Of a stretch of DNA of 48,085 bases, positions 41,653 to 48,085 are shown piece by piece; the first letter of the stretch is position 1; each line of letters begins with the position of its first letter. This DNA comes from a virus. A program made the position numbers and the translations under genes. The DNA lies in the IMG/VR virus record IMGVR_UViG_3300017527_000493, positions 1 to 48,085 of that record; one strand, written 5' to 3'. The notes under the pieces were generated by a model. The model searched no databases. It was not told the origin of the DNA and was given only the letters and a program-made list of their open reading frames with translations.

Positions 41653-44253
41653 CTACCATGTTGATATTGCTACTCTCTTCCAAGTATCTGTTGCTGTACA
41701 AATATAAATATAATCAGCATCCCAAGTTATAGTTCCTGCAGTACCAGTAGAATTTGCAGCAGCTGGAGCATCACTCTTTATATCAAGGCTACCTATAATC
41801 TCAATATCCTTAGTGGATAGGTTTCCTTTTATAGCTCCACCTATATCAAGTTCGTATGTAGCATCAGCAGCACTAGGATTTACATTATAACCTATTATTA
41901 TATTGTTTGTACCTGTTGTTACATTATCAGCTGCAGCAGAACCAATAAAAGTATTGTTTACACCTGTTGTTACTTTTGTACCTGCTTTTGCACCAACAAC
42001 TGTGTTATGCCCTCCTGTAGTAACAGCAGTTAATGCTTGTGTTCCTATTCCTGTATTACTAGAATGATTCTGTCCAGAAGCTCCTCCTAAAGCACCATAA
42101 CCTACACCTGTATTATAATGTCCTGTAGCATTATATCTACCAGCATAAGCTCCAAGATAAGAGTTCCAAAGCCCTGTAGTATTTGAATAACCCGAGTAGC
42201 TTCCAAAACTTGAAGCTCCAGACCTTTCTGTTAATTTAGCAAGACTATAAGAGCCTACAGCTGTATTGTCAGAACCAGTAGAGGCTTCACTAAGAGCTGA
42301 ATAACCTAAAGCAGTATTATCATCTCCTGTCGTAGCTAAGAATAATGCATTAGCACCTACTCCAGTATTAAAGGCACCTGTTGTTAAAGCTATTAAATTT
42401 CTATATCCAATACCTGTATTATAACTTCCCTCAGAACCAGCACCAGCTCCAGTAAGAGATAGATTACCAGCATCAGCACCTAAGAATGTATTATGTCCTG
42501 CAGTATTTGTATTAGCATATGTATGAAGAAAGGGAGTACCACCTTGTACTAAGTTATGAAAGACATCATTATAACCTTGATAAATAATACCTTGAGTATT
42601 ATTAGTAGGAGGTAGTACTAAGTTGTTTGAGTACACATGATGAAACTTATTTAATTCCTTTGGTAATATAGGGTCAAGATACTCAAGAAGGGTGTACCAA
42701 TAATAATCAGAGTCTAAATGTACATCATCAGTAATAGCCCCAACAGCTTCTAAATCAGTATAACTTCCTATATAGTTATAGAAGTTAAAAAAGCCAACAT
42801 CTCTTTTTATTGCTATAGCTTCAAGAAGTTCTATCTCTGAAGATACTATTCCAGTATTTCTATCTTGTGGAGCAATAATAATAATATCCATTTCTGGTTT
42901 AATAGTTTGCAGTACAGATACAAGACTATCAACATCAGCCATATCATCATAGGAATCTAAATTTACTAATAAACATAGTGAAGCATCAATACTATCAAAG
43001 GCTGTAGTCATTGTGGTTATATCTTTACCATCGTAGAAAGCAGATGTAGGAGCACCACCATCATAAACTCTACCAACTTCAAAAGGTTTATGTTCTGAAG
43101 TAGTATAATCATCATACTTTAAATTAATACCATAAACGAAAGCACTATCCGTTAGCAGTGTAACATATACAGTATCAGTAACAGTTAGGGTTGTATCACC
43201 CCAATCCTTTGACCACCACAATCCAGCACTTGCACCATCAGTATCTATGGTATCTGGAGTTTCACTATTGAGTTTTACTTCAAATGTTCCATGATTAGCC
43301 TTTTGCTTATAGTATATATCCATCTCATTAAATTGCATAGCAGAAAATTTCATTACATCAGTAGGATTAGTAGAATAAGCAAATCTATTTCCAAAGTTAT
43401 AAGCATCATCTCTATCATAACCAAAGTCCCAACTACCATCTAGAAATACAAGGTCATAGCCACTAACAGTAGTTTGTGAGTGTACAAGCATTTCATACCC
43501 TCCACCATAGCCATATCTATCATATAGGTAATGTCGAAGAGGATTTGTGTAAGAAGCTCCAAAACTATCACCTAATACAAGTATCTTAACATTTGAGTTA
43601 TTTCTATAGAATGCATCAATAAGGTCATCTTTATAATAGACCAAATCATTTTGAGGAGTTCTGAAACTTTGTTTCTCTGCTGTTTTTACATCAGCCCAAA
43701 CTTTGTTTTTCCTAACATACAGACTTGAATCAGAAGTCTCACCATCTATATTAGATACTGTTAAGTTAGTAACCTGAAGTGTATCAACAAGAGCTGATTC
43801 ATAATAGGCAAGACTATCTCTACCAAGTACTTCCTCAACACTTGCCTTTTTATATTGGTCAAGTGATGTATCCCATACAAGTAGAGAATCATTATTTCTA
43901 ATTCTATATTCAAAGCCTGGAAGAGATACAAAGTTATCATCATCACATGCTGAAGTCCATAAACAGTCATTAGCCATCAAAGAAAGATTTTCACCTTCTA
44001 TCATTACAGAACTATTTATCTCATCAATTCCCCATGGATAGTATGTATTTTGAAAGTTGAAAGTTATAATAGTATCCTTAAGGTCTTCTACAGCGGGATA
44101 GAATCTAAAGAAGTAAGTTTCATCTAAAGCAAGACTATCATTTCCAGGACCTACAGTTGTAAAGCCACCTGTTTCAGAAGCAAAGGCTGGTATTTGTAAC
44201 TGACTATAACCTATTGTTGTTAGTATAAGTAAAAGTAATATTAACTTTTTCAT
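41653..44253 (-). CDS. Tail fibre with SGNH/GDSL esterase and YadA-like repeats (866 aa)
   Basis: The start is the ATG at 44253, after AGGA. An in-frame extension to 44361 lies inside the neighbouring gene. Residues 1-18 are a Sec signal peptide (KKLILLLLILTTIGYS). About 220-525 is an SGNH hydrolase: LVLGDSFG (Ser230) and TDDVHLD (Asp509, His512), which may deacetylate cell-surface glycans. From about 586 to 800, about twelve 17-residue units of NTxxGxxA type (NTGVGANALFLATTGDD, NTALGYSALSEASTGSD) form a YadA-head-like trimeric shaft. Receptor binding and surface-polysaccharide deacetylation are the likely roles. Confidence 0.75.
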   Translation of the reverse strand: MKKLILLLLILTTIGYSQLQIPAFASETGGFTTVGPGNDSLALDETYFFRFYPAVEDLKDTIITFNFQNTYYPWGIDEINSSVMIEGENLSLMANDCLWTSACDDDNFVSLPGFEYRIRNNDSLLVWDTSLDQYKKASVEEVLGRDSLAYYESALVDTLQVTNLTVSNIDGETSDSSLYVRKNKVWADVKTAEKQSFRTPQNDLVYYKDDLIDAFYRNNSNVKILVLGDSFGASYTNPLRHYLYDRYGYGGGYEMLVHSQTTVSGYDLVFLDGSWDFGYDRDDAYNFGNRFAYSTNPTDVMKFSAMQFNEMDIYYKQKANHGTFEVKLNSETPDTIDTDGASAGLWWSKDWGDTTLTVTDTVYVTLLTDSAFVYGINLKYDDYTTSEHKPFEVGRVYDGGAPTSAFYDGKDITTMTTAFDSIDASLCLLVNLDSYDDMADVDSLVSVLQTIKPEMDIIIIAPQDRNTGIVSSEIELLEAIAIKRDVGFFNFYNYIGSYTDLEAVGAITDDVHLDSDYYWYTLLEYLDPILPKELNKFHHVYSNNLVLPPTNNTQGIIYQGYNDVFHNLVQGGTPFLHTYANTNTAGHNTFLGADAGNLSLTGAGAGSEGSYNTGIGYRNLIALTTGAFNTGVGANALFLATTGDDNTALGYSALSEASTGSDNTAVGSYSLAKLTERSGASSFGSYSGYSNTTGLWNSYLGAYAGRYNATGHYNTGVGYGALGGASGQNHSSNTGIGTQALTAVTTGGHNTVVGAKAGTKVTTGVNNTFIGSAAADNVTTGTNNIIIGYNVNPSAADATYELDIGGAIKGNLSTKDIEIIGSLDIKSDAPAAANSTGTAGTITWDADYIYICTATDTWKRVAISTW

Positions 44254-44263
44254 AGTTCCTATC

Positions 44264-45694
44264 CTATAATTCTCTAATAACAATAGTAAGTTGCATCCAA
44301 ATATTTCTAGTGGCAGGAGAACCAATAGAGGTATCATGTGTAAAGAACATAATATCCTCACCTAAAACTAAAGTAGGCCAGGCTGAAACATCCCAAGAGT
44401 AAAAGTAGTTGCAGTATCCTTGAGCATGAGCTAATTCAAAATCATGTTGTCCATACGCTGCAGAATTAGTGTATGTTCTTGCTCCACCCCAATCATCTAA
44501 TTGGTTACAAAGGACTACTTCAAAGGTATCAACCCCAGTATCACCATTTTGAAAGGCAAAAAAGGCTGATACAACTTCTGCGGAGTCAAATGGACAGGTA
44601 AGACCACTTGCAAGATAGTTCATATTTGGAGGGTCTCCTGGGTCATAGTTCAATATTTCATAGCCATCTCCATATTCATAGTGAAAAGTTCTATAGTCAT
44701 CATCTGCAATTTGTGCCTTTCCAGACCAATCAAAGACATGAGACCTCTTAGCAGTAACAATACCATCAACTAAAAGGTTGCCTGTAATGTGTGCTGAACC
44801 ATTAACTTCTAATGTAGAGTCGGGAGATGCTTCGCCTATTCCTACTCTATTATTATCACCCTCATAAACAAATCCACCGCTATCAATATTAAAATCATCT
44901 CCTGCATCACTTCCAAGAGTAACTCCAATACTTGTTCCCGCATCGGAGGAAATTGTGTCTAAACTAATATCTCCGACATCTGTGATATTTCCATCTGATG
45001 CGTCTAAACTTTTAGCGATTAGATTCCCATCTGAATCTATTGTGGCTACTCTTGTATAGTCAGAATCCCTAATATCAAAATATTTCGCACCTGCGTTATC
45101 GCCTAAAAATGCTACAATATCGTCATCACTTGAAGCAAGAATTAAATCTTGATTTGATACAATCCATCCAGATACTCCACTATTATATATTTTCATATAA
45201 TAACCTGTCCTATCATCATAACCATTAATCTGTATTCCATCATTATCAGCAGATTGGTTGAGAGTGAGTAAATCTGTACTTGTTATTGCACCGCTACCTA
45301 AAGTTCCACCAAGCAAACTATTCCCTGTTATATGAAGTGAACCATTTACTTCTAATGTTGAATCTGGAGCATTTTCGCCTATCCCTACTTTACCTGCTAT
45401 ATTAACATCATCAGAAAAATAAGTAGAATCTTCAACGAGAATAACTGTATTACTATTAACAGCAATTGTATCAACTTCTATTCTTTTAAGAGTTAATGTA
45501 TCAGCACTGATATTAGTAAAGGTAGCATTATCAACAAACAGCGAATCATATTCCCTGCCCTCTTTTCCAAGGTCATAGACTGAATCCCTTCTTGGAACTA
45601 AATTTCCTGTTTTCCTACTTGAAACAATGAACTGTGCATTTACTATGCTATTGGTTGTAAGTAGTAAAAGAAGGAAGATTATAAAATTTCTCAT
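44264..45694 (-). CDS. Fibre protein with signal peptide and VGIG repeats (476 aa)
   Basis: Residues 1-20 (FIIFLLLLLTTNSIVNA, then Gln) form a Sec signal peptide. Two near-identical blocks, VGIGENAPDSTLEVNGSLHITGN and VGIGEASPDSTLEVNGSAHITGN (about 102-124 and 287-309), match repeats of FCB-group surface and fibre proteins. The C-terminal 150 residues hold Trp/Tyr/Asp-rich loops, a likely receptor-binding tip. It is the most TerS-proximal of the fibre genes. Confidence 0.65.
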   Translation of the reverse strand: MRNFIIFLLLLLTTNSIVNAQFIVSSRKTGNLVPRRDSVYDLGKEGREYDSLFVDNATFTNISADTLTLKRIEVDTIAVNSNTVILVEDSTYFSDDVNIAGKVGIGENAPDSTLEVNGSLHITGNSLLGGTLGSGAITSTDLLTLNQSADNDGIQINGYDDRTGYYMKIYNSGVSGWIVSNQDLILASSDDDIVAFLGDNAGAKYFDIRDSDYTRVATIDSDGNLIAKSLDASDGNITDVGDISLDTISSDAGTSIGVTLGSDAGDDFNIDSGGFVYEGDNNRVGIGEASPDSTLEVNGSAHITGNLLVDGIVTAKRSHVFDWSGKAQIADDDYRTFHYEYGDGYEILNYDPGDPPNMNYLASGLTCPFDSAEVVSAFFAFQNGDTGVDTFEVVLCNQLDDWGGARTYTNSAAYGQHDFELAHAQGYCNYFYSWDVSAWPTLVLGEDIMFFTHDTSIGSPATRNIWMQLTIVIREL

Positions 45695-45695
45695 A

Positions 45696-46022
45696 TTACC
45701 AACCTACTGTTATCATTAATCGAGCATGTGCACCTGCACCCTCTGAAACAACTTTAAATTTGCTGGCTGCTGCCCAAGATTGAAGTTTAATAGTATCACC
45801 ATCACCTGCCTTATGTCCAAGACCACCTGCAACAGGTGTAGAGACAAATGCATAAGAGATGTCATTATCAAGCACACCTATCATGACTGAATTACATTTC
45901 TTTGGGTAGTCTCCAGCAGTTGTTAACTTTGCAGAATCAAGAGCAGCTGCTGTATTGGTAGTTGTATAGAGATATGTAGTGCCTGGCTTACCTCCTACAA
46001 TTTGTACATTACCTTGTATCAT
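45696..46022 (-). CDS. Small beta-rich virion protein (108 aa)
   Basis: Ala/Gly/Thr-rich with strands (TTYLYTTTNTAAALDSAKLTTAGDYPKKCNSVMIGVLDND) like phage decoration or fibre adaptor proteins. AGGAGGAATC precedes the start. Not recognised. Its stop is 1 bp from the fibre start. Confidence 0.5.
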   Translation of the reverse strand: MIQGNVQIVGGKPGTTYLYTTTNTAAALDSAKLTTAGDYPKKCNSVMIGVLDNDISYAFVSTPVAGGLGHKAGDGDTIKLQSWAAASKFKVVSEGAGAHARLMITVGW

Positions 46023-46052
46023 AGATTCCTCCTATGAATTGTTATGTATTAT

Positions 46053-46535
46053 TTAATTTATGACTTCAGCTTGTTCAGCTTTGTCAACCCTCGCCTGTTC
46101 ATGACGTTCTTTCGCTCGTTTTTTAATCTTCTCAATATCATCTCGAGTGAATGCACCATTATAGTTAACAGATGTTTTCACTGGACTGTGTCCAGCTCTA
46201 TCCAGAACTCCAAAAGCAGTCTTTATATTATCAGATTCTTTTTCAGTACCATGAGCAAGAATCTCAGCAACCCTCTTTAGGGCAAGTGGAGCAAGTTCAA
46301 TAATATCCTTTGCAATATCAACAGTTGTACCATCCCTTTGTGCTTCAAGTGCAGCAAGTTCTTTCTGAACAAGATGACTGTTCCTTGTGTAGGATACCAT
46401 TGCCTCAGAGATATTAAGGTCTCTCGCAATTTTCACATTCTTCTCACCAAGTATAATACGTCTGGCTATCTCTTTATGAACCTCCCAAACATTCTCTATT
46501 TGATATTTTCTCTCTCCTGTTTGATTTCTTCCCAT
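46053..46535 (-). CDS. terS: Terminase small subunit (160 aa)
   Basis: DNA recognition subunit of packaging. The N-terminal HTH (EKNVKIARDLNISEAMVSYTRNSHL, about 30-55) is followed by helices (ELAPLALKRVAEILAHG; DNIKTAFGVLDRAGHSP) in the pattern of podovirus small terminases. The basic/acidic tail may contact TerL. AGGAGGATAAT precedes the start. It is the first gene of the leftward arm, right after the control region with a CTGTATACAG palindrome. Confidence 0.75.
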   Translation of the reverse strand: MGRNQTGERKYQIENVWEVHKEIARRIILGEKNVKIARDLNISEAMVSYTRNSHLVQKELAALEAQRDGTTVDIAKDIIELAPLALKRVAEILAHGTEKESDNIKTAFGVLDRAGHSPVKTSVNYNGAFTRDDIEKIKKRAKERHEQARVDKAEQAEVIN

Positions 46536-46702
46536 ATTATCCTCCTATGCTGTATACAGTAAGGGTATATGTGTAAGGTTGTGCTTCTGTATATATGAAG
46601 TCGTATATCATGAAGTAATGTACAAATGATACAAACAAATAGCAATATGCAAGATACTGTTGTTGTGTGTATCATTATCTTCTGATACAGATAGCAGATG
46701 CT

Positions 46703-46728
46703 TGTTGTATGTACAGCTGTTGTATGTA
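46703..46728 (+). repeat. Tandem direct repeat TGTTGTATGTA
   Basis: Two exact 11-bp copies 15 bp apart, followed by GGCTGATGATGG. An iteron-like arrangement. Confidence 0.55.
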
Positions 46729-46908
46729 GGCTGATGATGGTTAATATTCAAATAATTTGTGTGACTGCTAATGAACATGATTGCAGGCGGAAAATCCCCA
46801 AGACACCCCCGCCCGATTATTATTATTGTTGCTGGAATGTACCAGCATAAATTTGTTGTGCCTCCATCTGCTGTTATTGTTGAACTTACAGGATATTAAA
46901 TGAATTGT

Positions 46909-46936
46909 TTGACATTAAATATAATTGTTGTAATAT
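46909..46936 (+). promoter_or_regulatory. Promoter (TTGACA-N16-TAATAT)
   Basis: TTGACA at 46909-46914 and TAATAT at 46931-46936 fit sigma-70. The same DNA read as TTTG (46908-46911), 19 nt, TAATATTG fits the Bacteroidetes TTTG/TAnnTTTG consensus with one mismatch. It lies about 150 bp upstream of the gene at 47085. Confidence 0.6.
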
Positions 46937-47084
46937 TGACTGATATTTGACAATTAGGCAGTCACATGAAATCATTATAAATTGTTGAGTATATGTGACA
47001 AACAGTGGCGAAAGTGTAATTGCTGGTCACATCGCCAGTGGCAATCGGACACCAGCAGGTAACCTTAATACAAGGAATGTATCA

Positions 47085-47564
47085 ATGGCTAAAACCACAA
47101 ACGATACAAAGACCGAGACAATCACTGTCAAAGGTGATGACATTGGTAGTGTTAGATTTACGAAATCAGTTAACCCACTTGGCTATGTTGAGAAACAAGG
47201 TACGAAGGCATGGATATTTGAGGACGGTGAAGTAAAGCGTATTGATGTTGAATATGCAATACAGTTTGACCTGTCAAATGCATCACTCGAATTCATTATC
47301 GAACAGGCGGTCAAAAATACGAAGACGGACATCGGAAACGACTTCCGCAAGAAGACGGAGAAAGATGCCAAAGACGGACACAATGCGACATTGGATTTTT
47401 TCAACAGTGTATTGTTGGAAGACAATCAATTAAACATTGTAGGACTGAAGACAGTACTGCCGAAGACACCAGAAAGTCCAGCGCAACGGAAAGCAACCTT
47501 CCAATTAATGTGGTCACAAATGACACCAGCGGAACGGAAGGAATTCATCGCAGACAACAAGTAA
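47085..47564 (+). CDS. Lone plus-strand protein of unknown function, unlike composition (159 aa)
   Basis: AAGGA lies 8 nt before the ATG at 47085, and its own promoter lies upstream. The N-terminal 60 residues are beta-like and Lys/Thr-rich; the middle holds two helices with alternating charge; the C-terminus carries SPAQRKATFQLMWSQMTPAERKEFIADNK. No motif is recognised. Codon use (GAC, AAG, GCG, ATC) is GC-richer than neighbours, hinting at transfer. It is isolated, monocistronic and ends in a strong terminator, like an early moron-type or host-takeover gene; that function is speculative. Confidence 0.7.
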   Translation: MAKTTNDTKTETITVKGDDIGSVRFTKSVNPLGYVEKQGTKAWIFEDGEVKRIDVEYAIQFDLSNASLEFIIEQAVKNTKTDIGNDFRKKTEKDAKDGHNATLDFFNSVLLEDNQLNIVGLKTVLPKTPESPAQRKATFQLMWSQMTPAERKEFIADNK

Positions 47565-47584
47565 GTTGTTCTGATTAAAGAAAG

Positions 47585-47615
47585 TACCCACATCGAAAGG
47601 TGTGGGTATTTTTTT
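47585..47615 (+). terminator. Rho-independent terminator
   Basis: TACCCACA (47585-47592) pairs with TGTGGGTA (47601-47608) around TCGAAAGG, followed by seven T (47609-47615). Confidence 0.9.
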
Positions 47616-47709
47616 CTTCATAAATATATAGTGGAAGGTTTTGCAGGTGACAACATGAAGACTGGTGTGGGGCAGCCTAATTAGGTATGCAGAAGTATTA
47701 TCTGTACAA

Positions 47710-47741
47710 TATCTGTCTCTGTACATATCTGTCTTTGTACA
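47710..47741 (+). repeat. Tandem 16-bp repeat (iteron-like)
   Basis: TATCTGTCTCTGTACA (47710-47725) then TATCTGTCTTTGTACA (47726-47741), one mismatch, preceded by a partial copy TATCTGTACA (47697-47706). Related words occur at 131-145. Confidence 0.6.
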
Positions 47742-47849
47742 TATATAGTGTTAATGTATCGCAGGTTGCAACTCCCCCCGCCTTCAAAGACACACAGGCA
47801 TTTCTGTGTAAGAGTATTGAAGAAGTGGAGGATTTGTTGTCACATGATT

Positions 47850-47866
47850 TGTTGAAATTTTCAACA
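47850..47866 (+). promoter_or_regulatory. Dispersed 17-bp palindrome, site 7
   Basis: TGTTGAAATTTTCAACA, the reverse complement of sites 5 and 6. This is the only site not directly before a gene. It lies 22 bp from the inverted repeat. The flank CAACACAGGCT is the reverse complement of AGCCTGTGTTG at about 25-35 at the left end. Confidence 0.75.
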
Positions 47867-47886
47867 CAGGCTTGATGATGCAGAAG

Positions 47887-48004
47887 GCAGATAATGTGTG
47901 CATTGTAGGTTTGTAGGTTTGTACATTGTAGTTAGGTATACCCCCCCCCCTCGTTTTTCAATGTGTGTCAACACAGACTGCCGATTGTCATATCTTCTGT
48001 TCTT
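47887..48004. repeat. Right-end copy of the diverged terminal inverted repeat
   Basis: Its reverse complement matches the left end (1-113) in the same order of landmarks. It contains the left arm of the perfect 66-bp inverted repeat and most of its spacer. Confidence 0.55.
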
Positions 48005-48085
48005 GTAGAAAAAAAAAAGCGAGGGGGGGGGGTATACCTAACTACAATGTACAAACCTACAAACCTACAATGCACACATTATCTG
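47888..48085. repeat. 66-bp perfect inverted repeat reaching the window end
   Basis: Arm 47888-47953 is the exact reverse complement of 48020-48085, including a run of ten C/G and two or three CTACAAA/GTAGGTTT units. The spacer 47954-48019 (66 nt) begins TTTTTC and ends GAAAAAAAAAAG, so the stem can extend with a bulge. The right arm ends exactly at the last base. It may be a real cruciform or terminal structure, or a fold-back produced in amplification or assembly. Confidence 0.7.

Larger units (their letters stand above)
46536..47084. promoter_or_regulatory. Divergent control region, no gene
   Basis: Between leftward terS and the rightward gene at 47085. It holds the perfect palindrome CTGTATACAG (46550-46559), a hairpin GATAC...GTATC, a direct repeat TGTTGTATGTA (46703-46713 and 46718-46728, 15-bp period), a GC-rich block near 46785-46815 and the promoter at 46909. 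Many TGTTG words occur. A candidate replication origin as well as a promoter region; an in-frame GTG start at 46995 was not used because it lacks a binding site. Confidence 0.5.
47616..47886. other. Non-coding right-end region before the inverted repeat
   Basis: No gene: the frame 47687-47875 runs through repeats and has no binding site. It holds the iteron-like tandem repeat at 47710-47741 and palindrome site 7. Confidence 0.5.

Noticed and set aside
44254-44361. Upstream 36-aa extension of the esterase fibre
   Set aside because: The extension lies mostly inside the neighbouring fibre gene in another frame; the ATG at 44253 has AGGA and begins a signal peptide.
46731-46760. Hammerhead ribozyme core (CTGATGA)
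   Set aside because: The heptamer is present, but no GAAA with flanking stems in the needed order was found.
46995-47084. N-terminal extension of the 47085 gene from a GTG
   Set aside because: No binding site at the GTG; AAGGA fits the ATG at 47085. The extension looks like a structured leader.
47687-47875. 62-aa open frame at the right end
   Set aside because: It covers tandem repeats and a palindrome and lacks a binding site.
1-48085. Protein-primed replication because of terminal inverted repeats
   Set aside because: The polymerase is family A without TPR-type insertions, the repeats are not identical, and no terminal protein gene was recognised.
1-48085. Temperate lifestyle or CRISPR array
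   Set aside because: No integrase, no recognisable repressor, no attachment site, and no regularly spaced repeat-spacer series.

Overview
The window looks like a nearly complete, AT-rich genome of a podovirus-like tailed phage of about 48 kb. It has small and large terminase, portal, scaffold, a major capsid protein, a head-tail adaptor, very large internal (ejection) proteins, a lysis cassette and receptor-binding fibres. There is no tape measure, sheath or baseplate. I see no integrase, no recognisable repressor, no RNA polymerase, no tRNA and no CRISPR array, so a lytic lifestyle is the simplest reading. Host inference is weak. Fibre proteins with Sec signal peptides ending just before Gln, VGIG..SPDSTLEVNG repeats and a promoter fitting the Bacteroidetes consensus suggest an FCB-group host (Bacteroidota, Marinimicrobia or relatives). 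However, Shine-Dalgarno sites of the AAGGAG type are strong and common, which is unlike many Bacteroidetes.

Layout. 1-344: left end, no gene, diverged inverted copy of the right end. 345-18150, plus strand: about 40 tightly packed, often overlapping genes. The first 6 kb encode small unknown proteins, interrupted by two RNA-rich gaps (4214-4473 and 5548-5998) with strong nested inverted repeats. Next come a recombination module (Cas4/RecB-like nuclease, Sak4-like ATPase, DUF669-like ssDNA-binding partner), a ParB-domain/DNA methyltransferase fusion, a uracil-DNA-glycosylase/PolA fusion polymerase, a DUF3987-like ATPase and more small genes. 18158-46535, minus strand: the virion and lysis genes, transcribed leftward. 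They run TerS, fibres (one carrying an SGNH/GDSL esterase), two membrane proteins, an M15 endolysin, a coiled-coil membrane protein, TerL, portal, scaffold, a putative decoration protein and a beta-helix protein, major capsid, adaptor, tail proteins and three ejection-type proteins (640, 453 and 1773 aa). The two arms converge with only 7 bp between them. 46536-47084: non-coding control region with repeats and a promoter driving a plus-strand gene of unlike composition (47085-47564) that ends in a terminator. 47565-48085: iteron-like repeats and a 66-bp perfect inverted repeat that ends exactly at the window end.

How it fits together. Early plus-strand genes would supply replication (PolA, DUF3987 ATPase), recombination (nuclease, Sak4, SSB-like protein) and DNA modification. 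The leftward late arm would build, package and release virions. A perfect 17-bp palindrome, TGTTGAA-N3-TTCAACA, occurs seven times. In six cases it lies 12-30 bp upstream of a start codon, on either strand, every 5.5-9 kb. This looks like a genome-wide regulatory or partition-type site set. It and the tandem structured-RNA array at 5557-5962 are the best candidates for an undescribed system here.
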